A program made the translations under genes and the position numbers. Positions 34,201 to 45,441 of a DNA stretch of 64,000 nt are shown here, piece after piece. Every line of letters begins with the position of its first letter. Position 1 is the stretch's first letter. Source of the DNA: Lithodes maja (Eukaryota; Arthropoda; Malacostraca; Decapoda; Lithodidae); the NCBI GenBank assembly GCA_037953745.1, contig JBAKBP010007435.1:1-64000 (forward strand), in the 5' to 3' direction. Below the pieces are notes generated by a model that saw nothing but the letters and a program-made list of their open reading frames with translations, was not told the origin of the DNA and did no database searches.

Positions 34201-36612
34201 TATGTGACTCTTGGGAGAACCAAGTTAGCATCTCTCCACAACCAGCATCCGTTGCTCCTCTCCAACCCCTTCATTCCTCAATATAGATGTGACTCTTGGG
34301 AGAACCTAGTTAGCATCTCTCCACAACCACCATCCGTTGCTCCTCTCCAACCCCTTCATTCCTCTATATATATGTCACTCTTGGGAAAACCTAGTTAGCA
34401 TCTCTCCACAACCACCATCCGTTGCTCCTCTCCAACCCCTTCATTCCTCTATATATATGTGACTCTTGGGAGAAACTAGTTAGCATCTCTCCACAACCAC
34501 CATCCGTTGCTCCTCTCCAACCCCTTCATTCCTCTATATATATGTCACTCTTGGGAGAACCTAGTTAGCATCTCTCCACAACCACCATCCGTTGCTCCTC
34601 TCCAACCCCTTCATTCCTCTATATATATATGTGACTCTTGGGAGAACCTAGTTAGCATCTCTCCACAACCACCATCCGTTGCTCCTCTCCAACTCCTTCA
34701 TTCCTCTATATTTATGTCTCTCTTGGGAGAACCTAGTTAGCATCTCTTCACAACCACCATCCGTTGCTCCTCTCCAACCCCTTCATTCCTCTATATACAG
34801 TATATGTCATTCTTGGGAGGACCTAGTTAGCATCTCTCCACAACCACCATCCGTTGCTCCTCTCCAACCCCTTCATTCCTCTATATATATGTCACTCTTG
34901 GGAGAACCTAGTTAGCATCTCTCCACAACCACCATCCGTTGCTCCTCTCCAACACTTTAATTCCTCTATATATATGTCTCTTTTGGGAGAACCTAGTTAC
35001 CATCTCTCCACAACCACCATCTGTTGCTCCTCTCCAACCCCTTCATTCCTCTATATATATATGTCACTCTTGGGAGAACCTAGTTAGCATCTCTCCACAA
35101 CCGCCATCCGTTGCTCCTCTCCAACCCCTTCATTCCTCTATATATATATATCACTCTTGGGAGAACCTAGTTAGCATCTCTCCACAACCACCATCCGTTG
35201 CTCCTCTCCAACCCCTTCATTCCTCAATATATATGTCACTCTTGGGAGAACCTAGTTAGCATCTCTCCACAACCACCATCCGTTGCTCCTCTCCAACCCC
35301 TTCATTCCTCTATATATATGTCACTCTTGGGAGAACCTAGTTAGCATCTCTCCACAACTGCCATCCGTTGCTCCTCTCCAACCCCTTCATTCCTCAATAT
35401 ATATGTCACTCTTGGGAGAACCTAGTTAGCATCTCTCCACAACCACCATCCGTTGCTCCTCTCCAACCCCTTCATTCCTCTATATATATGTCACTCTTGG
35501 GAGAACCTAGTTAGCATCTCTCCACAACTGCCATCCGTTGCTCCTCTCCAACCCCTTCATTCCTCTATATATATGTCACTCTTGGGAGAACCTAGTTAGC
35601 ATCTCTCCACAACCACCATCCGTTGCTCCTCTCCAACCCCTTCATTCCTCAATATATATGTCACTCTTGGGAGAACCTAGTTAGCATCTCTCCACAACCA
35701 CCATCCGTTGCTCCTCTCCAACCCTTTAATTCCTCTATATATATGTCTCTTTTGGGAGAACCTAGTTAGCATCTCTCCACAACCACCATCTGTTGCTCCT
35801 CTCCAACCCCTTCATTCCTCTATATATATATGTCACTCTTGGGACAACCTAGTCAGCATCTCTCCACAACCGCCATCCGTTGCTCCTCTCCAACCCCTTC
35901 ATTCCTCTATATATATATGTGACTCTTGGGAGAACCTAGTTTGCATCTCTCCACATCCACCATCCGTTGCTCCTCTCCAACCCCTTCATTCCTCAATATA
36001 TATGTCACTCTTGGGAGAACCTAGTTAGCATCTCTCCACAACCACCATCTGTTGCTCCTCTCCAACCCCTTCATTCCTCCATATATATGTTACTCTTGGG
36101 AGAACCTAGTTAGCATCTCTCCACAACCACCATCCATTGCTCCTCTCCAACCCCTTCATTCATCTATATATATGTCACTCTTGGGAGAACCTAGTTAGCA
36201 TCTCTCCACAACCACCATCCGTTGCTCCTCTCCATCACTTTTATTCCTCTATATATATGTGACTCTTGGGAGAACCTAGTTAGCACCTCTCCACAACCAC
36301 CATCCGTTGCTCCTCTCCAACCCCTTCATTCCTCTATATATATAATTATGTCACTCTTGGGAGAACCTAGTTAGCATCTCTCCACAACCACCATCCATTG
36401 CTCCTCTCCAACCCCTTCATTCCTCTATATATATGTCAGTCTTGGGAGAACCTAGTTAGCATCTCTCCACAACCACCATTCATTGCTCCTCTCCAACCCC
36501 TTCATTCCTCTATATATATGTCACTCTTAGGAGAACCTAGTTAGCATCTCTCCACAACCACCATCCGTTGCTCCTCTCCAACCCCTTCATTCCTCTATAT
36601 ATATGTCACTCG
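31205..36612 (+). repeat. 5.41-kb satellite duplication, copy 2
   Basis: Direct tandem partner of 25795-31204. Identity to the start of the next unit continues about 79 bp more (to 36691), close to one monomer, as expected if the copies came from unequal exchange with monomers in register. An assembly duplication is the main alternative. Confidence 0.93.
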
Positions 36613-37909
36613 TGGGAGAACCTAGTTAGCATCTCTCCACAACCACCATCCGTTGCTCCTCTCCAACCCCTTCATTCCTCTATATATATGTCACTCTTGG
36701 GAGAACCTAGTTAGCATCTCTCCACAACCACCATCCGTTGCTCCTCTCCAACCCCTTCATTCCTCTATATATATGTGACCCTTGGGAGAGCCTAGTTAGC
36801 ATCTCTCCACAACCACCATCCATTGCTCCTCTCCAACCCCTTCATTCCACTATATATATGTCACTCTTGGGAGAACCTAGTTAGCATCTCTCCACAACCA
36901 TCATCCATTGCTCCTCTCCAACCCCTTCATTCCTCTATATATATGTCACTCTTGGGAGAACCTAGTTAGCATCTCTCCACAACCAACATCCGTTGCTCCT
37001 CTCCAACCCCTTCATTCTCTCTATATATATCTGACTCTTGGGAGAACCTAGTTAGCATCTCTCCACAACCACCATCCGTTGCTCCTCTCCAACCCCTTCA
37101 TTCCTCTACATATATATCACTCTTGGGAGAACCTAGTTAGCATCTCTCCACAACCACCATCCATTACTCCTCTCCAACCCCTTCATTCCTCTATATATAT
37201 ATGTCACTCTTGGGAGAACCTAGTTAGCATCTCTCCACAACCACCATCTGTTGCTCCTCTCCAACCCCTTCATTCCTCTATATATATGTCACTCTTGGGA
37301 GAACGTAGTTAGCATCTCTCCACAACCACCATCCGTTGCTCCTCTCCAACCCCTTCATTCCTCTATATATATGTGACTCTTGGGAGAACCTAGTTAGCAT
37401 CTCTCCACAACCACCATCCGTTGCTCCTCTCCAACCCCTTCATTCCTCTATATATATGTCACTCTTGGGAGAACCTAGTTAGCATCTCTCCACAACCACC
37501 ATCCGTTGCTCCTCTCCAACCCCTTCATTCCTCTATATATATATGTCACTCTTGGGAGAACCTAGTTAGCATCTCCCCACAACCACCATACGTTGCTCCT
37601 CTCCAACCCCTTCATTCCTCTATATATATGTCACTCTTGGAAGAACCTAGTTAGCATCTCTCCACAACCACCATCCATTGCACCTCTCCTACCCCTTCAT
37701 TCCGCTATATATACATCACTCTTGGGAGAACCTAGTTAGCATCATTCCACAACCACCATCTGTTGCTCCTCTCCAACCCCTTCATTCCTCTATATATACG
37801 TCACTCTTGGGAGAACCTAGTTCGCATCTCTCCACAACCACCATCCATTGCTCCTCTCCACAACCACCTTCCATTGCTCCTCTCCAACCACTTCATTCCT
37901 CTATATATA

Positions 37910-37913
37910 TATG
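37910..37913 (+). other. Target-site duplication TATG, left
   Basis: TATG precedes the LTR at 37914 and recurs at 47335-47338 after the other LTR. Removing the element and one copy leaves a normal satellite junction TATATATATGACTCTTGGG, a variant found elsewhere in the array. Confidence 0.88.
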
Positions 37914-39811
37914 TGTGACGCTTCTGCATAGTAGCCACGTGCGGGCATGCGCGCGCGTCTGCTGCCCAGCCATTTTAAAACCGGCTGGCGGCAGCCGGCC
38001 GGCAGGCTTTTCCTTAGTTATATCCTACGACAACGTAACTAATGTCTGGGATATTCTTATGTTGTTTCACAGCTTGTAGCTGCCCTTATTCTTAACCAAC
38101 GCATCTTAGTATATTTTATTCTCGATAGTTGATTGTTTCATTATAATATATAAGATGTAAGTCTAGTGAGGGCGGGAGGAGACGAGCGGGAGAGAGAGAC
38201 CGGCTTGGGACGTTGCTTCGTTTGCCAGCTTGGGACGAGCCTGAAGCGTTGCCATATGCATTTGATTGCAACGTTAGGCTTAGTTTCGACTCACGCACGG
38301 GGTAGAGGATTTTGACCCGGCAACACAGTTGCCGGGTCCCATGCCAAGCACGGGATGTATTCTGCATGCCTAGGGCGGGGTCCAGACAGATTCAAGACTC
38401 AGAGCTCACCTCACTGTCGTACCCTTCGGACCCCCTTGATATCTATCCCTCTCAACCCCACTTAGAAACTTTCTCTCTTACTTTGTATACCTTCCTTCCA
38501 CTACTTCACCAGTCTATTTAATTATCCCATCCCCTTGATAGACCTTATATCTATTATTGTATTAACGACGAGTTCTCAGATAACTAGATAGGATTTTGGG
38601 CCTTATGCAGAGACGTAATTGTTAATGAGACCTAGGAAGCTTTTTTGTTGTCTCATATTTGGTGGTTTTATGCTTGCTAGTGTGTTCTTGTGTCAGGTTA
38701 GCAGGGGCTAGACCGGAGGGGAGGCTTTTTGCGATCCTTTAAGTAAAGTCTGCTGGTGCGAGTCCCGTGGACCCGCACGACTTTACTAGGATACCCGTGG
38801 GAGTCTGGGGGCATTTTCTTGTCTGTGTCCCTGTGTGTCTAGCGTTGTGTTGTGTGAGGGCCATTGCCTAGTCCACTCAGCACTGCGCTAGCACGTCTTG
38901 CTTTTGTCTTAGGGTCGCCAGGAGAGAGTCAGATACTTGCGATCTCAGTCTCTCAAGAGAGCACCCTTTCAATTAGAGTAATTTGGCGCACAGACTTGGG
39001 AACGTCCCTAGGCTAGAGCAGGTGACTCAGCCCGGGTATCCGAAGCCTATATCCTTCCGGCTAGACCTCTGCCACCTGGCAGATTAACAGCTAGGGGTTT
39101 ATTATTTCTGTATGCTTGTTATTGTGCCACAGTTTACCGTTTTTGTGAGCATTGTGAGTCAGGGTATGGCTTAGAGACTCTGTCCGAGCAGGCTTGCCTG
39201 ACTAAGAGTGAGAAGCACACCTGTATGTGGTTATCTTGCGAGTTGCTGCCTTTATTTAATTATACCTATGCCATTATACACTGTATGGCCTATCACTAGT
39301 ATTTATTCCTGCTTATGAGTTAAGAGTTCTCTAAATCCGTAACATATTTTCTTTGCTAAGCATCAGATCCTACAGTAGCCGCATGCAGTTTAGAAACCCG
39401 CATCTTGTCTACCGGTACGATGTTTTGAGGACTGTTTGCTTTCACCTTCTTTCACGCAGGGGTGATTAGTTGTATTTATTAACGTAACATTAAATGTACT
39501 TTCTTCTAGTTTGTTATTAAATTGTTTCTGCAATTTAATTCCGTTATCTATCTTTTCCTTGAAGCTTTAAGTCAACTTAATTGTGTGATCTTTTATATAG
39601 CCTGCTTGACTATCAGCAGTCTATAGTGCGTGCACCCTGTAACCGAGTCATAGGATACCTTGTTGTCCAGGCAGGACTCTTGACGGTTTAGGGTGGTTTG
39701 TTGCCTGGGTTTATAGATAAGGGTTGGATCTAGCGTTTTCCGTTGTTGCTTGTTGCCGCATACCTAGTCCAATAGAAAGAGCCCAGTGTTTATATATCCC
39801 AGGACGTAACA
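37914..39811 (+). repeat. 5' LTR of element L2
   Basis: 1898 bp, beginning TGTGACGCTTCTGC and ending GTAACA. Differences from the 3' LTR are scattered, for example around 37972-37982 and 38325-38350. A TATAATATATAAG stretch near 38142 is a possible TATA region. The block at about 38910-38995, containing GTCGCCAGGAGAGA and TCTCTCAAGAGAGCA, matches the LTR of element L1 although most of the rest does not. Confidence 0.94.
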
Positions 39812-39813
39812 AA

Positions 39814-39825
39814 TGGCGACCTTGC
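39814..39825 (+). other. Primer-binding site of element L2
   Basis: TGGCGACCTTGC starts 2 nt after the LTR end, the same 12-mer and spacing as in element L1. After it the two elements differ slightly (ATAGG versus TTAGG). Confidence 0.75.
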
Positions 39826-40028
39826 ATAGGATTTACTGAACAGAGGAATATAGTGGTCATTTGTTTTGAGATTCCTTATCATTAAAGGAATACAGTGGAC
39901 ATAGATTTTTTTTTTTTTGGAGCAACCAATATAACACATTAAAGACTTTAAATAACATTAGTATATACATACTTGCATAGGAGATAAGGCACATTCTATA
40001 ACCGTGATAATTACTGCAGTACACAAAC

Positions 40029-41640
40029 ATGTCTAATACATCAGAACACAGTGATGGGTCAGGTCACGATACGGGCTCGGAGGGAGAAAGACCTGTGGAG
40101 TGGCTAGTCGATAGCGAGGAGGGTGCTAGAAGATTTTTAGAGGTGCCCCTTACCGCTGCCAGGGTGTTGAAGCTGAATAAGTATGGTTTAAAGTGTGTGG
40201 CAGGTCTTCAGGGTCACCAGGGTTTAAGTGGCATGAGGAAAGATCAGCTGAGGACTTTGATATTGGGTTTAGAAGGGAGAGACCTGGGTGGAGAGGCGAC
40301 TGGGGGCCCCGGTCCCCAGCCCCCCTCCACTCTACCCCCGTATCAAACGTCAGGGTGCCTGAATTTAGTACATACCCCCAAGTTGATGGTCAATGGCAGC
40401 GTGGAATTCAATCACAGGGACCCTCCCCATTAAATGCATCTTCCCCTCCTCAAGGGTTGACTCCAGATTTGTTGTTTCGGCTTGAGATGGCCAAGGTTGA
40501 GGCCGCCGAAAGACAGGTTAGTGTGCAGGCTGAGGTTGCTGCTAGAGCTCAGGTTGAGGCTGCTAGAGCTCAGGCTGAGGCTGCAGAGAGAACAGCTATA
40601 CGAGAGGCTGAACTGCAGGCAGAGTCTACTAGGTATCGGGCTGACAGGGAGCTGGAGAGATCTCGAGTGGAGGTAACAGGGCGAAATATTGGGGGAGGTA
40701 ACAGACATCGGGACCAATCATTGTCGCACCTGCTTAAACTAGTTCCTGTGTTCGATGAGTTATGTGTGGTTGAGTTTTTTATACGATTTGAGAAGAAGTG
40801 TCAGGAACACCAGTGCCTCAGGAAAAGTGGGCAGCATTAGTTTCATCAAGACTCCTAGGAAAGGGGCTAAAAGTGTATGATGCACTACCTTTAGAGTCCT
40901 GTGTAGTTTATGATGAGCTAAAGAAGGCTGTGCTACGGGCCTATGAGTTACAACCAGAAACTTACCGCTTGAAGTTTCGGGGTGTTACTAAGGGCAAGGA
41001 TAGTACCTTCCTAGAACACGCCCGGGACTTGTCTGATGCACTACGACATTGGCTGCGTTCTGAGAGGGCAGCTACTTTTGAGGAGTTGAGTGAGCTGGTT
41101 CTCTTGGAGCAGTTCTTTAAGTGCACAGGCGGGGACTTAACATTAAATATAAAGGAAAAAAATCCTAGAACTCTCCAGGAGGCAGCAGAAATGGCTGACC
41201 TCCAACTGTCATTAATTCGAGGGTGCGGAGCAGCAGCTAGGAGTGAGTCGGGTGCAAAGGATCGTACCCCTCCCCCTCCCAAGAATTTTGATACACATAA
41301 ATACACAAAACCATCTAGCACTGACAATAAAACTGAACATAAACCAAATACCGTCCCGTATAAGAAGTCTAATGGTACCTCCCACTCCCAAGGGAAACCA
41401 AAGAGTAAAGAGTGCTTTGCATGTCACAAGGAGGGTCACTTTGCAAATGCTTGTCCGAACAAGCCACCAAACAAGGTTGTGTCACTGGCCCGCAGCATAG
41501 GGGTGTCGCCTATATCTTCTGAGTTTGCCAAGGGTAGTTCGTCAGATGTTGGGACACAGCCTGTGTTCAAGAGTCCGGAAGGCTCGAACCCTGTCCGCGA
41601 CGTCTTTGGGGGTCATAGAGGGCATGGTTTTGTGAGGTGG
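40029..41640 (+). pseudogene. Gag of element L2, frameshifted
   Basis: Structural particle protein. The start ATG at 40029 opens an N-terminal domain (to about 40290) matching that of element L1. The frame then shifts near 40430 into a coiled-coil segment rich in Glu, Arg and Ala, and again near 40810 into the capsid core (to about 41230), which contains LEQFFKCTGG and LQEAAEMADL as in SCAN-like Gag. A CX2CX4HX4C zinc knuckle lies at 41413-41454. The two frameshifts are absent from element L1, so they are decay of this copy, not programmed shifts. Confidence 0.85.
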
Positions 41641-42045
41641 GCTGGCGAAAGGCGAGGAGTTAAGCTATTGCGTGATACGGGGGCTTCTCAGACCTTGTTA
41701 AAGAACTTTACTGGTAGGCCGATTAACGCTGCTCGGGTGGTGGTAGTTCAGGGGATCAATGCTACGAAGTCCTAGCTGCTGGTGCGGATGGAGCTGGAGG
41801 TGGGTGGTGTGGCGAAGGAGCTGGATGTAGGAATTGTAGAGAACTTGCCTGTTGGGGGCGTCGACCTCCTCCTCGGCAACGACTTTGCGGTGCCTGCTTC
41901 TAAGGTTTCACCCTTGGTCGTTGCCGAGAAGGCGGCCGACGTTAGTAGGGAGGAACAGGAGTGGGTTGAGAAGTGTAGCGTACAAACCATGGCGTGTGTT
42001 GTGACTCGTTCTCAGACATCCGGAGCCTTGCAGCCACCACCTTAG
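41641..42045 (+). pseudogene. Retroviral-type aspartic protease of element L2, with stops
   Basis: In frame with the capsid. The active-site triplet DTG is at 41674-41682 in LLRDTGASQTL, followed by a VQGIN strand and the second conserved block LLLGNDF near 41865. A TAG at 41773-41775 interrupts the domain where element L1 reads through with a Tyr codon, and a second TAG lies at 42043-42045 in the linker. It would process Gag-Pol in an intact relative. Confidence 0.82.
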
Positions 42046-43929
42046 TCTATCAAACCGCGGAGGAAAGGTCACAAGAAAACGGGAAGTGTTGGTCAATTGG
42101 AGAATTTTGAGCCGGCAGTGTTTCTTGGTGACTCATTATTGGCACCTATGTTAGAATCTGGAGAGGCCCCGGGGCCTGTCACCGCTAGTGCAGGTGCAGG
42201 GCAGGATGAGACTCTGCGACAGCATCGTTATGCGCAGCGTGAGGAAAGGATGGCTCAGCGGGACATTGGAGGTGGAAATAAATTATTTAAGATGAACTTG
42301 GATAATCTCGCACCTGCTGATATATGTTCCTTGCAGCTGGAAGATCCTGAAGTCAGGGTGTGTGGTACTGGTGCTGTCGAACTGGAGAGCGATGGGGATG
42401 CGCAGCCTGGTGATTTTTTCTTGTCCGAGGGGATCTTGTATAGGAGACATCAGGATCCCAAGAAAAAGTGGGATGGCGGGTCAGGATTAGTGGACCAGTT
42501 AGTAGTACCGAGGGTGTGCCGTGAGAGCTTATTGAGATTAGCTCATGATGTGCCTTTGGCAGGGCACCTGAGGGCACGTAAGACGGAGACAGCTATGAGC
42601 AAGCTTTTCTGGTGGCCTGGGGTAAAGGCGAGTGTCGTGTCATGGGTGTCACAGTGTCACACTTGTTAAGTTGTTGGGAAACCCAATCAGGTCATCCCGA
42701 GAGCCCCTTTACAACCCATCCCTGTCATTGGGCCGCCCTTCAGCAAAGTAGTTATCGATATGGTTGGCCCATTGCCCCCAACTAGTGCCGGCAATAAATT
42801 TTTACTAACTGTAATGGATGTAGCAACACGGTATCCAGATGCTTACCCCATGTGCAACGGGATGGCTAAGACTGTTGTCAAAAACCTACTTGTCTATTTC
42901 TCTCGTTATGGCTACCCTCAGGAGATCCAGTCTGATCAGGGATCCAATTTTACTTCTGCTCTGTTTAAGCAGACCATGCAGCAACATGGGATAGTGTCTG
43001 TGGTGTCATCTGCCTACCATCCCGAGAGTCAGGGAGTTTTGGAAAGGTGGCACTCGACTCTCAAGAGTATGTTGCGGTGTTATTGCATGGAAAATGGGAA
43101 GGACTGGGATCTAGGTCTCCCATACGTTTTATTTTCTGCGAGAGAAGTACCTGGGGAGAGCTTGGGATTTAGCCCGAACGAGTTGGTTTTTGGACACAGG
43201 GTCAGGGGGCCCCTCCACATAGTCAAGGAGATCTGGGAGGGAGTCACAAAGCCATGCTCGCTTCTAAAGTATGTTGTTGAAAGCCGTGCGAGAATGCTAC
43301 AGAGCCTGGAGGTAGCAGGTCGGAACCTTAAGAGTTCACAAGCTCAGATGAAGGACAGATACGACCAGAAGGTGAAGCTGAGGGAGTTTGAAGTAGATCA
43401 GGAGGTACTGATACTACTGCCTCTGGTGGGACACCCCTTGTCTGCCAAGTATTCTGGTCCGTATCGGGTTGTAAGGAAGGTTTCTGATCTCGACTATTTA
43501 GTAGCTACTCCTGATCGTAAGAAAAAGAACCAACTTTGCCATGTAAATCTGATGAAAGAGTATGTGAGGCGCCCCTCCGAGCCTCTCACTGTGCCAGTGT
43601 TGATCTGCAGCGATCGTGTTGGAGAAAGAGGAAGGGACAGTCAAGCTGCGGGGGAGGATAATTGGGATTGTCATGTTTCCGCGGATCAGTGGGCGGGGAA
43701 TTCTAGACAAGTGGCTCACGAGTTGATATTGCACCTTCCTGAGCAACAGCGTGTAGCTGTGCAGCACTTGTTTGATTCAAACCCAGCTGTTTTCGCGGAG
43801 CATCCTGGCCTCACTACTAAAGCGGTGCACGATGTCGATGTTGGGACCACCCGCCCTTTAAATCAGTGCCATACCGTGTTCCCCCTATTAAATTACCAGC
43901 ACTTAGGGAAGAGCTGGATTATATGCTGA
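42046..43929 (+). pseudogene. Integrase of element L2 (located before RT), one stop
   Basis: Inserts the cDNA into the genome. After a ~150-residue linker comes the H2C2 zinc finger (42544-42666, HDVPLAGH to CHTC), then an in-frame TAA at 42667-42669, then the catalytic core in the same frame. The first Asp is at 42757-42759 (IDMVGPLP), the second at 42934-42936 (SDQGSNF) and the Glu at 43042-43044 (GVLERWH), with 35 residues between the last two: a complete DD35E set. The C-terminal part runs to VDQEVLILLP near 43400 and CHVNL near 43537, followed by a linker. The position between protease and RT is the key oddity. No chromodomain was recognised. Confidence 0.88.
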
Positions 43930-45119
43930 AACGTGGGCTGATTTCTGAGGGTGCAGTAAGGTGGACTTCCCCAATTACACTGCAGCCCAAACCAGATGGC
44001 AAGGTGCGGTTTTGTATAGATTTCCACAGGTTGAATGGTTTAACCCCCACAAATGTCTACCCTCTCCCTCGCATGGACGACAGTGTGGATAAGATAGGAA
44101 AAGCCAAGTTCCTCACTAAGATAGACCTTGTTAAGGGTTATTGGCAAGTGCCCTTGTCTGAGCGAGCGCGAGAGGTGTGTGGGTTTGTGGTGGACGGTGC
44201 CACATATCGTTGCCATGTTTTGCCATACGGGCTGAAAAATGCCCCTGCAATGTTTCAGAAATTAATGAACGACATTGTAGCCGACATTCCCAACTGTACG
44301 GTGTACCTAGATGATGTCATAATATACGACGAGGATTTTAACAGTCACTGTGCTCACATCGGACAGCTTTTTAATAAACTGAATGAAGCAGGTTTGGTGG
44401 TAAACCTGGGTAAGTGCGATTTTGTCAAAGCCACAGTTTTGTACCTGGGGTTCGAGGTGGGGATGGGTCAGGTGTGCCCTCCACAGACAAAGATGAAAGC
44501 CATCGATCAGTTTCCGCAGCCTACGACTAAGAAACAAATCATACGGTTTCTAGGTATGATAGGCTATTATCGTCGCTTCATCAAAGGCTATTCGACTGTA
44601 CTTGCACCTTTAACTGACTTATTATCTAAGGACAAGAAGTTCCGGTGGTCTCCTGAGTGTGCAGAGGCGTTTTCCTTGGTGAAACACCTGTTATGTACCC
44701 ACCCCATACTCAGGGCCCCGGACTTCAGCAGACCTTTTCAGCTGGCAACTGATGCCAGTGGCGTAGGGGCTGGGGCTGTCTTGCTACAGACAGATGATGA
44801 AGGTATCGAACATCCAGTGAGTTTTTACAGTAAAAAATTCAATAGTGCACAAAGGAATTACTCTGTAATTGAAAAAGAACTCCTGGCGATAGGGCTGGCG
44901 CTCAGGCACTTCGATGTATATGTTCCTGCTTTCGGACCAGTCGTAGTGGTTTATACCGATCATCACCCTCTGAAATTCTTGAATCAGTTTCATAACCGGA
45001 ATATGAGGCTGACCAGGTGGTCACTCATGCTTCAGGAGTATAATCTGGACATACGCCATATTGCCGGTTCTGATAACGTGATAGTGGATTGTCTATCAAG
45101 GGTGGATGATGTTGGTTAG
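43866..45119 (+). CDS. Reverse transcriptase-RNase H of element L2
   Basis: A 417-codon open frame, -1 relative to the integrase frame, so the true reading probably enters from upstream and the ATG at 43866 is only the first in frame. Ty3/gypsy-type RT: KIDLVKGYWQV with catalytic Asp at residue 87, YGLKNAPAMFQ (121-131) and YLDD (147-150, at 44304-44315). A GYYRRFI thumb block is at 233-239. RNase H follows: ATDAS with Asp296, KELLAI near 337-342, YTDHHPLKF with Asp365 and a final VDCLSR with Asp408. All catalytic residues are present. The frame ends just before the 3' UTR, so no integrase follows. Confidence 0.92.
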   Translation: MPYRVPPIKLPALREELDYMLKRGLISEGAVRWTSPITLQPKPDGKVRFCIDFHRLNGLTPTNVYPLPRMDDSVDKIGKAKFLTKIDLVKGYWQVPLSERAREVCGFVVDGATYRCHVLPYGLKNAPAMFQKLMNDIVADIPNCTVYLDDVIIYDEDFNSHCAHIGQLFNKLNEAGLVVNLGKCDFVKATVLYLGFEVGMGQVCPPQTKMKAIDQFPQPTTKKQIIRFLGMIGYYRRFIKGYSTVLAPLTDLLSKDKKFRWSPECAEAFSLVKHLLCTHPILRAPDFSRPFQLATDASGVGAGAVLLQTDDEGIEHPVSFYSKKFNSAQRNYSVIEKELLAIGLALRHFDVYVPAFGPVVVVYTDHHPLKFLNQFHNRNMRLTRWSLMLQEYNLDIRHIAGSDNVIVDCLSRVDDVG

Positions 45120-45430
45120 ACTGCCACAGGATTGAGGGTTGAGTGTGGAGGAAAATAGGCTGTCACTGTAGTTCAGCCGAAAAAAAAAAAAAAAAAGCAA
45201 AAACCTTATAAAAACTCTTTATTTTTTTATAACGTGTAGAATTTTGTATAAGATGTTGTAGCAGTATCTAAGTTGAATGTTTTCGCTTATTGTCGCTAAG
45301 TTAGTTGAACTTGCTCGGTGGAGCGCAACAGTCTTTATTTTTTTATATATAGTGCCTTGTGTCGCAACAGTGTGTGGTACTATGAGAAGCTTTCTGTTAG
45401 ATATGAAGAACTTAGTCAAGGGTCTTATAT
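45120..45430 (+). other. 3' UTR of element L2 with stem-loop and A-tract
   Basis: Contains GGCTG (45158-45162) pairing with CAGCC (45174-45178), a run of 17 A (45180-45196), then TTATAAAAACTCTTT near 45206. The same arrangement occurs in element L1. Much of the rest is AT-rich with T-runs. Confidence 0.7.
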
Positions 45431-45441
45431 CTTGGGGGAGG
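45431..45441 (+). other. Polypurine tract of element L2
   Basis: CTTGGGGGAGG directly before the 3' LTR, identical to the tract of element L1. Confidence 0.92.

Larger units (their letters stand above)
24006..37913 (+). repeat. Satellite array, block 3 (13.9 kb)
   Basis: About 160 monomers of the ~85-bp satellite in constant orientation, starting with an expanded TA stretch (24006-24033) and ending at TATG beside the plus-strand LTR element. Variant monomers recur in fixed order: CATCATTCCACAACC followed by TACGTCAC, short monomers with a doubled CCATTGCTCCTCTCCA piece near 24341, 25555 and 37845, and TACAGTA inserts in the TA stretch near 29393 and 34797. This indicates higher-order repeats. 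No genes are present. Confidence 0.98.
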
